The notes beneath the pieces are model-generated. The model saw only the letters and a program-made list of their open reading frames with translations, ran no database searches and had not been told where the DNA came from. The position numbers and the translations under genes are program-made. This document shows positions 37,595 to 46,461 of a stretch of 64,000 nt of DNA, piece by piece. This stretch comes from Cryomorphaceae bacterium 1068 (lineage in GTDB: Bacteria > Bacteroidota > Bacteroidia > Flavobacteriales_D > Cryomorphaceae), in assembly GCA_027214385.1 (NCBI GenBank), contig JAPVXR010000015.1:41911-105910 (forward strand), read 5' to 3'. How positions within the stretch are numbered: position 1 is the stretch's first letter; each line of letters opens with the position of its first letter.

Positions 37595-38335
37595 ATGAAA
37601 ATACTTGTCGGAATCAGCAAAGCTCCTGATACCACCACAAAGATTTCGTTTACAGACAATAACACGAAATTCAATGAAGACAAAGTACAGTTCATCGTAA
37701 ATCCTTACGACGAGTGGTACGCTTTGGTACGAGGACTTGAGCTAAAGGAGAAGAACGGAGGAACTGTAACTACGATTACAGTCGGAGGGGCAGATCACGA
37801 CCCGATTATCAGAAAAGCTTTGGCTATTGGAGCAGACGATGCCGTACGTATTAACGCAGAGGCAACGGATGGTTATTATGTTGCAAAACAAATAGCTGAC
37901 TACGCCAAAGACAAGAGCTACGATTTAATCCTTTTGGGAAAAGAAACCATCAATTACAACGGCTCACAAGTTGGCGGAATGCTGGCGGAAATGCTTGATA
38001 TGCCGTTTGTATCCATCGCTTCTAAATTGGAAGTAGAAGGCACAAAGGCAACTTTGGAAAGAGACGCGCAAGGTGGTATTGAAGTATTGGAAGGCGAACT
38101 ACCAATGGTGATCAGCTGTGCCAAAGGAATGGCTGAGCAAAGAATTCCAAACATGAGAGGAATTATGGCCGCCAGAACAAAGCCTTTGAATGTAGTTGAG
38201 CCATCAGAATCACCTGTTTTAACGGAAGTTATCGAGTTTAGCCTCCCGTCTGAGAAAGGTGATGTAAAGCTGATCGATCCCGAAAATATGGACGAGTTGG
38301 TAAGACTCCTTCACAACGAAGCCAAAGTAATTTAA
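37595..38335 (+). CDS. etfB: electron transfer flavoprotein, beta subunit
   Basis: Forms a heterodimer with EtfA; carries AMP and shuttles electrons from acyl-CoA dehydrogenases to the quinone pool. 246 aa. The start KILVGISKAPDTT, the adenosine-binding stretch AIGADDAVRI (about 85-94) and the C-terminal recognition-loop region PNMRGIMAARTKPL (about 187-200) are typical. etfA follows 22 bases downstream. Confidence 0.93.
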   Translation: MKILVGISKAPDTTTKISFTDNNTKFNEDKVQFIVNPYDEWYALVRGLELKEKNGGTVTTITVGGADHDPIIRKALAIGADDAVRINAEATDGYYVAKQIADYAKDKSYDLILLGKETINYNGSQVGGMLAEMLDMPFVSIASKLEVEGTKATLERDAQGGIEVLEGELPMVISCAKGMAEQRIPNMRGIMAARTKPLNVVEPSESPVLTEVIEFSLPSEKGDVKLIDPENMDELVRLLHNEAKVI

Positions 38336-38357
38336 GAACCAAAACAACACAGATAAG

Positions 38358-39326
38358 ATGTCAGTACTTGTTTTTGCAGATGCACGAGGTGGCGAAATTG
38401 CTAAGGCCGCCCATGAAGCAATATTTTACGGTAAGCAGATTGCCGATAAAACCTCATCAACGGTAACAGTTTTAACATACGGTGATGTGAGCAATGAAAA
38501 CTTGGAAAAATTGGGGAACTACGGAGCCTCAAAAGTTCTGGTAAACAGAAGTATAACAGAGGAAAACGATCAAACACTTTCTGCTTTGGTTGCCGAGGCC
38601 GTAAATGCGGAAGGCGCCAGAGTGATAGTTTTCTCCTTTGATCCGATTGGTAAAGTTCTTGCGCCTCGCCTTTCGGCGAAAATCGAAGCAGGCCTAGTAG
38701 CAGGGGTTACTAGTATTCCCGAAATTGAAGGAAACGCAATGACTGTTTCTAAAAACGTATTCTCAGGAAAGGCTTTCGCCAAATACCGAATCAATACAGA
38801 GGTGAAAATATTGAGCCTTCTACCAAATAGTTTTCAAGTTTCCACAACTGATGCTACGGCAAGTGTTGAGGAATTTGCACCTTCCGTTTCAGATGGTAGA
38901 CTTAAAGTAAAAGAACTACGCGCAGTTGGTGGAGAAGGCATTCCGTTACCTGAAGCTGAATTGGTTGTTTCAGCCGGACGAGGATTAAAAGGTCCTGAGA
39001 ATTGGGGAATTGTTCAGGAATTGGCAGATGAACTTGGTGCAGCTACTGCTTGCTCAAGACCAGTGTCAGATATGGATTGGCGACCACACCACGAACACGT
39101 GGGACAAACGGGGATCGCTATCCGACCGAACCTTTACATCGCTGCGGGTATCTCAGGAGCAATTCAGCACCTGGCAGGCGTAAACGGAAGCAAAACTATT
39201 GTAGTTATCAACACTGATCCCGAAGCACCTTTCTTTAAGGCAGCCGACTATGGAGTAGTGGGAGATGCTTTTGAAGTACTGCCAAGATTGACCGAGGCAG
39301 TGAAGAATTTCAAAGCTGCCAACTAG
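38358..39326 (+). CDS. etfA: electron transfer flavoprotein, alpha subunit
   Basis: Binds the redox-active FAD. 322 aa. The C-terminal FAD domain has VVSAGRGLKGPENW (about 195-208), CSRPVSDMDWRPHHEHVGQTG near 230-250, and YIAAGISGAIQHLAGVNGSKTIV near 260. Cotranscribed with etfB; a hairpin follows at 39361. Together they support beta-oxidation or related dehydrogenase electron flow. Confidence 0.94.
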   Translation: MSVLVFADARGGEIAKAAHEAIFYGKQIADKTSSTVTVLTYGDVSNENLEKLGNYGASKVLVNRSITEENDQTLSALVAEAVNAEGARVIVFSFDPIGKVLAPRLSAKIEAGLVAGVTSIPEIEGNAMTVSKNVFSGKAFAKYRINTEVKILSLLPNSFQVSTTDATASVEEFAPSVSDGRLKVKELRAVGGEGIPLPEAELVVSAGRGLKGPENWGIVQELADELGAATACSRPVSDMDWRPHHEHVGQTGIAIRPNLYIAAGISGAIQHLAGVNGSKTIVVINTDPEAPFFKAADYGVVGDAFEVLPRLTEAVKNFKAAN

Positions 39327-39360
39327 CAGACTAGTATATTTTTGTATTTTTAGTGAAACG

Positions 39361-39382
39361 AAACGGCCGCAAGGCCGTTTTG
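39361..39382 (+). terminator. terminator of etfBA
   Basis: Perfect 8-bp stem AAACGGCC / GGCCGTTT with loop GCAA, followed by only a short T run (TTTTG). Its 3' side overlaps the -33 element of the next gene. Confidence 0.65.
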
Positions 39383-39408
39383 ATTTCTCCTCAAGGGCAT
39401 TACTTTTG
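39379..39408 (+). promoter_or_regulatory. promoter of the BFN/UVR gene
   Basis: TTTG (39379-39382), an 18-base gap, then a perfect TACTTTTG (39401-39408), 28 bases before the ATG at 39437. Confidence 0.58.
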
Positions 39409-39436
39409 CGCAAAGTTCAATCGGTGGTACTACCAA

Positions 39437-40036
39437 ATGGATAAAATCGAGCTATCAGTTGTAGGATTATCATATAGCCAGACCCAAACGGGGGCTTACG
39501 CGCTGATTCTAAAAGAGAAGTCAGGGAACAGAAGGTTGCCGATCATTATCGGCGGTGCTGAAGCACAGGCTATAGCTATTCCGCTTGAGCAAATGACGCC
39601 AAGTCGGCCGCTAACCCATGATCTATTTAAAAGCTTTCTAGATAGTTTTGACATTGCAGTTAAAGAGGTGATCGTTCACAATTTGGTAGAAGGCATCTTC
39701 TTCGCAAAGATAGTTTGTGAAAAAGATGGTAAAGAGGTAGAACTTGATGCGCGCTCGAGCGACGCTGTGGCGCTGGCATTGCGATGCGAAGTCCCGATTT
39801 TTACACATGATTTTATTCTCAGTTCTGCGGGTATTATTATAGATGAAGACGACGACGAAAGCACGGAGTCTGATTCTCCTGAAGAAATAAGGGTCGACAC
39901 TCCCGAAAAAGAGGAACCCAAGGAAACAGGTAGTATAGCTGAACTTGAAAAGAAGTTGAAAAAAGCCCTCGAAAAAGAAGATTACGAAAAAGCTTCAAAA
40001 ATTCGAGACGAAATCAATCGTAGATCGAAAGAGTAG
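39437..40036 (+). CDS. bifunctional nuclease (DUF151) domain plus UVR motif
   Basis: 199 aa. Residues about 1-135 form the BFN/DUF151 domain (LPIIIGGAEAQAIAIPLE, RPLTHDLFKSFLDSF, ARSSDAVALALRCEVPIFT). An acidic linker (DEDDDESTESDSPEE) leads to a C-terminal UvrB/UvrC-type motif (LEKKLKKALEKEDYEKASKIRDEI). BFN proteins have been described as nucleases with RNase and DNase activity; the UVR helix pair usually mediates protein contacts. The ATG at 39437 is chosen because the promoter lies just before it; the frame continues upstream through the terminator region. Confidence 0.88.
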   Translation: MDKIELSVVGLSYSQTQTGAYALILKEKSGNRRLPIIIGGAEAQAIAIPLEQMTPSRPLTHDLFKSFLDSFDIAVKEVIVHNLVEGIFFAKIVCEKDGKEVELDARSSDAVALALRCEVPIFTHDFILSSAGIIIDEDDDESTESDSPEEIRVDTPEKEEPKETGSIAELEKKLKKALEKEDYEKASKIRDEINRRSKE

Positions 40037-40099
40037 GTTGTGATATCGCGACAATTCTTGGAGATGTTATTTTCTTCCAGTTCTTATAAAACGCTTCGA

Positions 40100-41518
40100 T
40101 TATCCCAGAATCATTCCTGCTATAGTAGCAGAAAGTAAAGACGCGAGCGTTCCGCCCAGTAATGCCCGCATACCATATTTTGACAACAAAGCACGCTTAC
40201 CTGGAGCTAGCGATCCAATTCCACCGACCTGGATACCTATGCTCGCGAAATTGGCAAAACCACAGAGCATATAGGTACTCATAAAGACAGACTTTTGAAA
40301 TGCAAAACCACCGGCTTCAGGACTCAGCGCCTTGTATTTAGCCAAGCTGGTATAGCCTACAAATTCTGATGCAATGATCTTTTCACCTAAGAGCTGACCA
40401 GCCAAGGTGATATCACTTGAAGCTACACCAATTACCCACATCAGCGGGGCGAATGTGTACCCCAAAATAAACTCCAAAGAGAGGCCTTCATATTTCCCTC
40501 CTGTAGCTTCGGCAATAACAGCATTTAGGCCCGTTAGGTCACCGGCCCAATCAAATATACTGTTGAACATTGCAATGAATGCGAAAAAAACGAGTAGCAT
40601 GGCACCTACATTCAAAGCCAGATTGAGACCCTCTGTAGTACCGCGCGACATGGCGTCTAGGAAATTGCTTCCGATCTTTTCTTGCGACACATTAATTTCA
40701 TGATCAATATTCTCAGTTTGAGGAATCAAAATCTTGGAAATAACTACTGCTCCCGGGGCTGCCATGACAGATGCAGCTAGCAAATGCTTAGCAAACTCAC
40801 GTCGCATCACTTCATCCTCTCCTCCCAAAAACCCAATGTAGGCCGCTAAAACCCCGCCTGCAACCGTGGCCATCCCACCAATCATTACCAGTAAGATTTC
40901 AGAACGAGTCATTTTCTCCAAATAAGCCTTTACCAAAAGCGGAGATTCAGTTTGACCCAGAAAAATATTACCTGCTACCGAGAGGCTCTCTGCGCCGGAA
41001 AGACGCATAGTCTTGGTCATGAACCAAGCCAAGCCATAAACCACTTTTTGAATGATACCGAGGTAAAACAAAACGCTCGTTAGCGCCGAAAAAAACATGA
41101 TTGTCGGCAGTATCTGAAATGCGAAAATGTAGCCATAAGACTCTACGTTCATCAAATCGCCCATAAGGAAAGTCGATCCTGCTTTGGTAAAATCGAGCAC
41201 CTTTACAAACAGCCCCCCTACAAATTCAAAAAACATCTGAACTACCGGTACCTGAAGCACTCCAATAGCCAAGAGAAGTTGTATGGCAAGACCAATTCCG
41301 ACAACACGCCAAGAAATTGCTTTTCGATTGGTGCTAAACAACCAGGCAATAGCCACAAGCACTACCATTCCAAGCATGCCTCGCAACAACGAACCTGCAT
41401 TGAATCCTTGCAATGGCTCAGTCGTTTGTGAAGTATCTAATATCTGTGCAGATGTGCTCTCCGGCAATAAAACACCTAAGAAAGAGATCACTAAAATTGC
41501 AAACCAACGTGTATTCAT
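40100..41518 (-). CDS. concentrative nucleoside transporter (CNT/NupC family)
   Basis: About 472 aa. After a signal-like hydrophobic N-terminus (NTRWFAILVISFLGVLLP) and a polar stretch, it has the CNT membrane domain: WRVVGIGLAIQLLLAIGVL, GQTESPLLVKAYLEKMTRSE (family signature near residue 185), and a C-terminal CGFANFASIGIQVGGIGSLAPG motif. It imports nucleosides with Na+ or H+. ATGs at 41527 and 41518 are both possible; AAGG at a good distance favours 41518. It is divergent from thyA. The window also encodes two deoxynucleoside kinases, so nucleoside salvage is well represented. Confidence 0.9.
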   Translation of the reverse strand: MNTRWFAILVISFLGVLLPESTSAQILDTSQTTEPLQGFNAGSLLRGMLGMVVLVAIAWLFSTNRKAISWRVVGIGLAIQLLLAIGVLQVPVVQMFFEFVGGLFVKVLDFTKAGSTFLMGDLMNVESYGYIFAFQILPTIMFFSALTSVLFYLGIIQKVVYGLAWFMTKTMRLSGAESLSVAGNIFLGQTESPLLVKAYLEKMTRSEILLVMIGGMATVAGGVLAAYIGFLGGEDEVMRREFAKHLLAASVMAAPGAVVISKILIPQTENIDHEINVSQEKIGSNFLDAMSRGTTEGLNLALNVGAMLLVFFAFIAMFNSIFDWAGDLTGLNAVIAEATGGKYEGLSLEFILGYTFAPLMWVIGVASSDITLAGQLLGEKIIASEFVGYTSLAKYKALSPEAGGFAFQKSVFMSTYMLCGFANFASIGIQVGGIGSLAPGKRALLSKYGMRALLGGTLASLLSATIAGMILG

Positions 41519-41804
41519 GAATGGCATCCTTGTAGGCAAACCCTCCCTTTATGAAGTTAGTCTCAAGACCAACAACAGCAGAAACAGGAACTTGCAGCTT
41601 ATTTGTAAATCCCTCCGTTAAAGAAATCAATATGAAGGCGGCTAAAGGTAAAAAAACCTGACTTCGCTATTTCCGGATGAAGCTTTCGCAAATATATTTT
41701 TCTTTTTGATGCTGTCAGAAGTATGCGAAAACCGAATAAAGTAAACGTTGAAAACATTGGAAAAGTAGCTTGTACGATTTACTGTCATTTGGCTAAAGGC
41801 TTAG

Positions 41805-41812
41805 TAACTTTG
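41805..41812 (+). promoter_or_regulatory. -7 element of thyA-folA
   Basis: TAACTTTG, a perfect TAnnTTTG, 20 bases before the thyA ATG; TTTA at 41778-41781 is a weak -33 candidate. Confidence 0.42.
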
Positions 41813-41832
41813 ACATTCAGAATTATCTCAAC

Positions 41833-42627
41833 ATGCAAGCATACCACGATCTACTATCACACATTATGGAAACAGGTGTGGACAAGCCCGACAGAACCGG
41901 GACAGGAATCCGAAGTGTATTCGGATACCAGATGCGCTTCGATCTTTCAGAGGGCTTTCCATTGGTTACCACCAAAAAAGTTCACCTGCGCAGCATCATC
42001 CACGAGTTACTATGGTTTCTTCAAGGCGACACCAACATAGCTTATCTGAAAGAGAATGGTGTGCGCATCTGGGATGAATGGGCCGATGAAAACGGAAATT
42101 TGGGTCCGGTATATGGCTACCAATGGAGAAGTTGGCCTTCGCCAAATGGCGGAAAAATTGACCAGATCTCTCACCTCATTGAAAATATCAAGAAGAATCC
42201 ATACAGCCGTCGACACATTGTCAGTGCTTGGAATCCAGCATTTGTCGATGACATGGCACTGCCACCTTGTCACACACTATTTCAATTCTATGTGGCAGAC
42301 GGAAAATTAAGTTGTCAACTCTACCAACGGAGCGCTGATACGTTTTTGGGAGTACCATTCAACATCGCCTCCTATGCGCTGCTCACATTGATGATCGCTC
42401 AAGTTTGTGATTTGGAACCAGGTGACTTTGTACACACTTTTGGTGATGCTCATATTTATTCCAATCATTTCGAGCAAGTGGGTGAACAGTTGAGCAGACT
42501 ACCAAGAGCGCTTCCCACCATGAAACTCAATCCCGAAATCAAAGATATCTTTGGTTTTAAGTTCGAGGATTTCAGTTTGGAAAACTATGATCCACACCCT
42601 CACATTAAAGCTCCTGTAGCAGTATGA
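41833..42627 (+). CDS. thyA: thymidylate synthase
   Basis: Methylates dUMP to dTMP with methylene-tetrahydrofolate. 264 aa, the same length as E. coli ThyA. The catalytic cysteine is in [13 protein letters not shown] (near residue 146). [41 protein letters not shown] and HIYSNHFEQ are all family signatures. Its last four bases overlap the folA start, coupling thymidylate synthesis to regeneration of tetrahydrofolate. Confidence 0.97.
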   Translation: MQAYHDLLSHIMETGVDKPDRTGTGIRSVFGYQMRFDLSEGFPLVTTKKVHLRSIIHELLWFLQGDTNIAYLKENGVRIWDEWADENGNLGPVYGYQWRSWPSPNGGKIDQISHLIENIKKNPYSRRHIVSAWNPAFVDDMALPPCHTLFQFYVADGKLSCQLYQRSADTFLGVPFNIASYALLTLMIAQVCDLEPGDFVHTFGDAHIYSNHFEQVGEQLSRLPRALPTMKLNPEIKDIFGFKFEDFSLENYDPHPHIKAPVAV

Positions 42628-43130
42628 TCGTATATTCCATTGCGGCCATTGCCGAAAATAGAGCTATTGGAAAAGACAATGATTTGATCTGGAATCTTCC
42701 AGATGACATGAAGTTCTTTAAGGATTCTACACTCAACCAAGTAGTCATCACCGGAAGGAAGAATTTTGAAAGTATTCCTCACAAATACAGGCCCTTACCA
42801 AATCGCATCAACATCGTCCTTACTCGAAGCGAAGACTATGATGCAAGTGGAGCCTTGGTTTATAATTCGATTGAAGACGCGCTGAATTTCTGCAAAAGCG
42901 AAGGCCACAAGTCAGTATTTGTTATCGGAGGTGGTCAGATTTACAAATTGGCCCTCGAGAAGAATTTAGTGGATGTGATGTATCTCACAAGGGTTCATGA
43001 ATCTTTTGAAGCCGATTCATTCTATCCTGAATTTGATGAGGCGATTTGGAAGAAAGAAATCATGGAAGAGCACCCTAAGGACGATCGGCACAACTACTCA
43101 TACACTATTGAAAAGTGGACTAAAAAATAA
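42624..43130 (+). CDS. folA: dihydrofolate reductase
   Basis: Reduces dihydrofolate, the by-product of ThyA, with NADPH. 168 aa; N-terminal [28 protein letters not shown] (with the active-site acidic residue near 27), [21 protein letters not shown] and [17 protein letters not shown] overlaps the thyA stop (ATGA). Confidence 0.96.
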   Translation: MIVYSIAAIAENRAIGKDNDLIWNLPDDMKFFKDSTLNQVVITGRKNFESIPHKYRPLPNRINIVLTRSEDYDASGALVYNSIEDALNFCKSEGHKSVFVIGGGQIYKLALEKNLVDVMYLTRVHESFEADSFYPEFDEAIWKKEIMEEHPKDDRHNYSYTIEKWTKK

Positions 43131-43231
43131 GTCCGGACCTTTTATCGTTTCTAATTGACCGATTAACAACTTTTGGCACCTTTTATGATATAGGAGTCGT
43201 TGTTTATCTGTGAATTAACTTCCTTTAAATC

Positions 43232-43804
43232 GTGAAAAAAGAATTTGGCCATATCACCTTGCTCCTTTTGATGAGCATGCTCTTGATCTCGGGAGGGTAC
43301 CTCACCTATAGCCAGGTGCAAAATGACAAGGACCAAAATCTGATCGGAGATCGTACTTTATATGAAGTTGATGAGATTTCAGAGAGTTCACTCGATACAC
43401 TCCGATTTTTAACAGACCCCTCATACGAATACTGCGAATTCTCCTGCGAAGAGAACGAGAACTATTCTTGCGAAAAACTATCAAAAACAATCCTTACTGT
43501 TAAACAGGAAGGGTATTCAAAAAGAAATCTCACTAAATCTGATGTGAGCAAACTACCTGCCAACGCATCTATCAATCTGATGTTCGAAACCTATTCGGTA
43601 AGCCGAAAAACGGATTCTTGCTCGACCACTTATTACGTCACAGTAGAATCTTTCGACACCTACTTGGAAAACATTCAAAGAGAAATCGATTCTGACCTTA
43701 CTACCTTTAATACGCTTAGTTCAGAAGAAATTTACGAGGCCATGCGAACAGGCGAAAGCCTCGAATGGGTGAAGAAGTTTTGTACTGACCCTCGACCTTA
43801 CTAA
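43232..43804 (+). CDS. membrane-anchored protein of unknown function
   Basis: 190 aa, not recognised. Starts with GTG. Residues 8-25 are a membrane anchor or signal segment (TLLLLMSMLLISGGYLTYS), and the rest is polar and acidic. Three cysteines lie close together (EYCEFSCEENENYSC, about residues 69-81), with two more at about 129 and 184. This might allow disulfides in the periplasm. It sits between folA and the PIG-L gene with about 100 and 50 bp gaps. No start signal stronger than the GTG was found. Confidence 0.6.
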   Translation: MKKEFGHITLLLLMSMLLISGGYLTYSQVQNDKDQNLIGDRTLYEVDEISESSLDTLRFLTDPSYEYCEFSCEENENYSCEKLSKTILTVKQEGYSKRNLTKSDVSKLPANASINLMFETYSVSRKTDSCSTTYYVTVESFDTYLENIQREIDSDLTTFNTLSSEEIYEAMRTGESLEWVKKFCTDPRPY

Positions 43805-43825
43805 ACCAACACTCGCAGTTCCGGT

Positions 43826-43833
43826 TATATTTG
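43826..43833 (+). promoter_or_regulatory. -7 element of the PIG-L/symporter operon
   Basis: TATATTTG, a perfect TAnnTTTG, 23 bases before the ATG at 43857. It is identical to the element in front of the PTPS-like gene. No clear -33 match. Confidence 0.42.
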
Positions 43834-43856
43834 CCTCCAAAGGCAAAAAATAATTC

Positions 43857-46358
43857 ATGAGACTACTCCTATCCGGACTGTTTGCACTCTTCTTTCTAGG
43901 CGCTGAGGCCCAATTTCCCGAAAGAGAATCTTCTTCAGAACTTTATCACGAACTCCTCAAGGCATCAAATACGGCCTCCATTTTATACATGGCAGCCCAC
44001 CCCGACGACGAGAATACCAGACTCATCTCTTATTTTGAGAACAACCTGCATGCAAGAACAGCTTATCTCTCCTTGACGAGAGGTGATGGTGGTCAAAACC
44101 TTATCGGAACGGAAATAGGTTCGGCGATAGGAATTTTGAGAACCCAAGAGCTTTTGGCCGCAAGAGATATTGATGGAGGGGAGCAGTTTTTTACAAGAGC
44201 AGTTGACTTTGGGTATTCCAAAAGCGCCGATGAGTCTTTCGACAAATGGGGAAGAGAGAACGTTTTGAGAGATGCGGTATGGGTGATTCGAAATTTTAGG
44301 CCAGATGTTATCGTCACTCGATTCCCTCCAACCAATTACGCTGGCCACGGCCACCACGAAGCCAGTGCCATTGTGGCTGAAGAAGCCTTTGATTTGGCTG
44401 CTGACCCCAACGCTTTTCCCGAGCAACTTGAATATGTGGACATTTGGCAAACAAAGCGGTTGTACTTCAATACGAGTACTTGGTGGATAAAAGACTTGGA
44501 AGAACAAGCACAAAATTCCGATGACTTTATTACAGTGAATGTAGGTCAGTACAACACCCTTCTCGGAGAATCATACGCACAAATAGCTGCAAGAGCTCGA
44601 AGCGAACATAAGAGCCAAGGCTTCGGATCTGACTACCCGATGGGAAACCAGACCGAATTCATGCAATATGTGAAAGGTGAGAAAGTGGTAAAAGGGAAAG
44701 TGCTTTTGTCAAACATACCGACAAGCTGGGACAAAACCGAAGTACCACAAGTTGGTAAAGTTATTAATAAGGTGATTGCAGAGTATGACTTTGCCAATCC
44801 GGAAGCAAGTATTCCGGCAATCATTAAGGCGTTGGCCATATTAAATGAGGCTGAATCCACTCCTCTGGTCAATCGAAAAATAACTGAGCTCGAAAGACTT
44901 ATTGTAAAGCTAGCCGGATTGGAAATGGAGGCTACCACAAATGATTTTTTGGTTGTTCCCGGAGCTACAATTTCATGCGAGGTGAAGATCAACATTAAGG
45001 GAAGTACGAAAACTGAGATTAACGAAGTAGCAGGCTTAGGGTTTATTGACACACCAAATCAGCCTCTAAAAACAAACGACTTCTACTACGCTGAAGCAAA
45101 TTTATCGATTGACGAGAGTGCCGAATACAGCAATCCTTATTGGCTGAATGCTCCCTTTGAAAGTCTCTATCAAGTAGATGGCTATGAGGATTTGGGCAAA
45201 CCCGAAAACGATCCGAGTTTGGTCCTTACGGTCAGTCTAAAAATCGAAGATTATGCCTTCTCCATTCCCTTAGAGGTCGTTCAAAAAGAAGTAGATCCTG
45301 CGCGGGCAGTTCTTTACAGCCCAGTCTATATCGTTCCTGAAATCACTGCAGGTTTTGACGAAAAAACCATTGTGGCTGCAGGAAAGGCGGTAAAAGAAAT
45401 TACCATTAAAGCTCAGTCTCACGCGGGTGCAATCTCTGGAATCTTGAGGCCAACACCACCCGAAGGATGGACCTGCGAGCCAAAGGAAGTCCAATTGAAT
45501 TTCACTTCTGCGGGAGAAACGAAGCTTTTAACATTTGCCATAAAACCCGAGTCAAATCCGAATGAAGGATTGATCGGGCTCGAATTTCAGAAAGAAGGAG
45601 GGAAAGCAGAAAAACTTCAAAACCTGAGGGTCATTGAATACGACCACATTCCCACTCAAATCGAACTTTCGCCTTCTAACGTGAAGATTGTACCCGTAGA
45701 CCTGAATCTAGGAGGAGTAGCAAAGATCGGATACATCGAAGGGCCTGGTGATGAGGTAGCCAAATACCTTCGTGCGGTTGGATACGATGTTGAGATCATA
45801 GGAGAGGATGATTTAGTAAGTGGAAGCTTTGATCGATTCGATGCAATCGTAACGGGCATTAGAGCATACAATACCCGCGAGGACCTTGCTTTCGCAAAAG
45901 AAGCACTGAACGAATATGTCAAGAGCGGCGGTACGTGGTTGGTTCAGTACAATACGAGCCGCAGGTTGAAAGACGATCAAATCGGCCCATATACCTTTCA
46001 GCTTTCAAGAGAACGAGTCACAGACGAAACCGCCAGTCCTGAATTCTTGGCACCGAATCATCCCGTATTGAACGCGCCCAATGAAATCTCGATGACTGAT
46101 TTTGAAGGATGGGTTCAAGAGCGCGGCTTATATTTTGCCAATGAATGGGATGAGAATTTCGTTCCAATTTTGGGATGGTCCGATCCCGAAGAACCATCAC
46201 GAAATGGAGGCCTCATCGTAGCACCTTATGGTGAAGGATATTTTGTCTACTCGGGAATTTCGTTTTTCAGAGAGCTCCCGGCGGGAGTATCGGGTGCCTA
46301 TCGATTATTATCAAATATTCTGGCTTTGTCAAAATCGCAGCATGGAGGAAACGAATAA
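43857..46358 (+). CDS. secreted PIG-L family deacetylase, large
   Basis: 833 aa with a signal peptide (LLLSGLFALFFLGAEAQ). Residues about 40-290 are the PIG-L/LmbE zinc deacetylase domain: AHPDDE (His48, Asp50, Asp51) and HGHHE (His164 to His167) supply the metal ligands. The remaining two thirds are beta-rich domains. Near residues 620-830 there is a flavodoxin- or ThuA-like part (VDLNLGGVAKIGYIEGPGD, FDAIVTGIRAYNTRED, GGLIVAPYGEGYFVYSG). Family members deacetylate N-acetylglucosamine-containing substrates; the substrate here is not shown. It overlaps a 39-codon gene and, through it, a sodium symporter gene, suggesting uptake of a released product (inference). Confidence 0.85.
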   Translation: MRLLLSGLFALFFLGAEAQFPERESSSELYHELLKASNTASILYMAAHPDDENTRLISYFENNLHARTAYLSLTRGDGGQNLIGTEIGSAIGILRTQELLAARDIDGGEQFFTRAVDFGYSKSADESFDKWGRENVLRDAVWVIRNFRPDVIVTRFPPTNYAGHGHHEASAIVAEEAFDLAADPNAFPEQLEYVDIWQTKRLYFNTSTWWIKDLEEQAQNSDDFITVNVGQYNTLLGESYAQIAARARSEHKSQGFGSDYPMGNQTEFMQYVKGEKVVKGKVLLSNIPTSWDKTEVPQVGKVINKVIAEYDFANPEASIPAIIKALAILNEAESTPLVNRKITELERLIVKLAGLEMEATTNDFLVVPGATISCEVKINIKGSTKTEINEVAGLGFIDTPNQPLKTNDFYYAEANLSIDESAEYSNPYWLNAPFESLYQVDGYEDLGKPENDPSLVLTVSLKIEDYAFSIPLEVVQKEVDPARAVLYSPVYIVPEITAGFDEKTIVAAGKAVKEITIKAQSHAGAISGILRPTPPEGWTCEPKEVQLNFTSAGETKLLTFAIKPESNPNEGLIGLEFQKEGGKAEKLQNLRVIEYDHIPTQIELSPSNVKIVPVDLNLGGVAKIGYIEGPGDEVAKYLRAVGYDVEIIGEDDLVSGSFDRFDAIVTGIRAYNTREDLAFAKEALNEYVKSGGTWLVQYNTSRRLKDDQIGPYTFQLSRERVTDETASPEFLAPNHPVLNAPNEISMTDFEGWVQERGLYFANEWDENFVPILGWSDPEEPSRNGGLIVAPYGEGYFVYSGISFFRELPAGVSGAYRLLSNILALSKSQHGGNE

Positions 46359-46461
46359 ACCCGTTGACAACACTAACTGGAGAAAAGTTTACCTGCTGGT
46401 AATCGGCTTCTTTGCGCTCTTCTGCCTCTTCATGTACCTGTTCACGCACTTTTCTGCATGA
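46342..46461 (+). CDS. 39-aa single-span membrane protein
   Basis: MEETNKPVDN then NWRKVYLLVIGFFALFCLFM and a short tail: one transmembrane helix with an inside-facing N-terminus. It overlaps the end of the PIG-L gene by 17 bases and the start of the symporter gene by 4, so it is almost certainly translated as part of this operon. It could be a small subunit or assembly partner of the symporter. Many gene finders would miss it. Confidence 0.72.
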   Translation: MEETNKPVDNTNWRKVYLLVIGFFALFCLFMYLFTHFSA

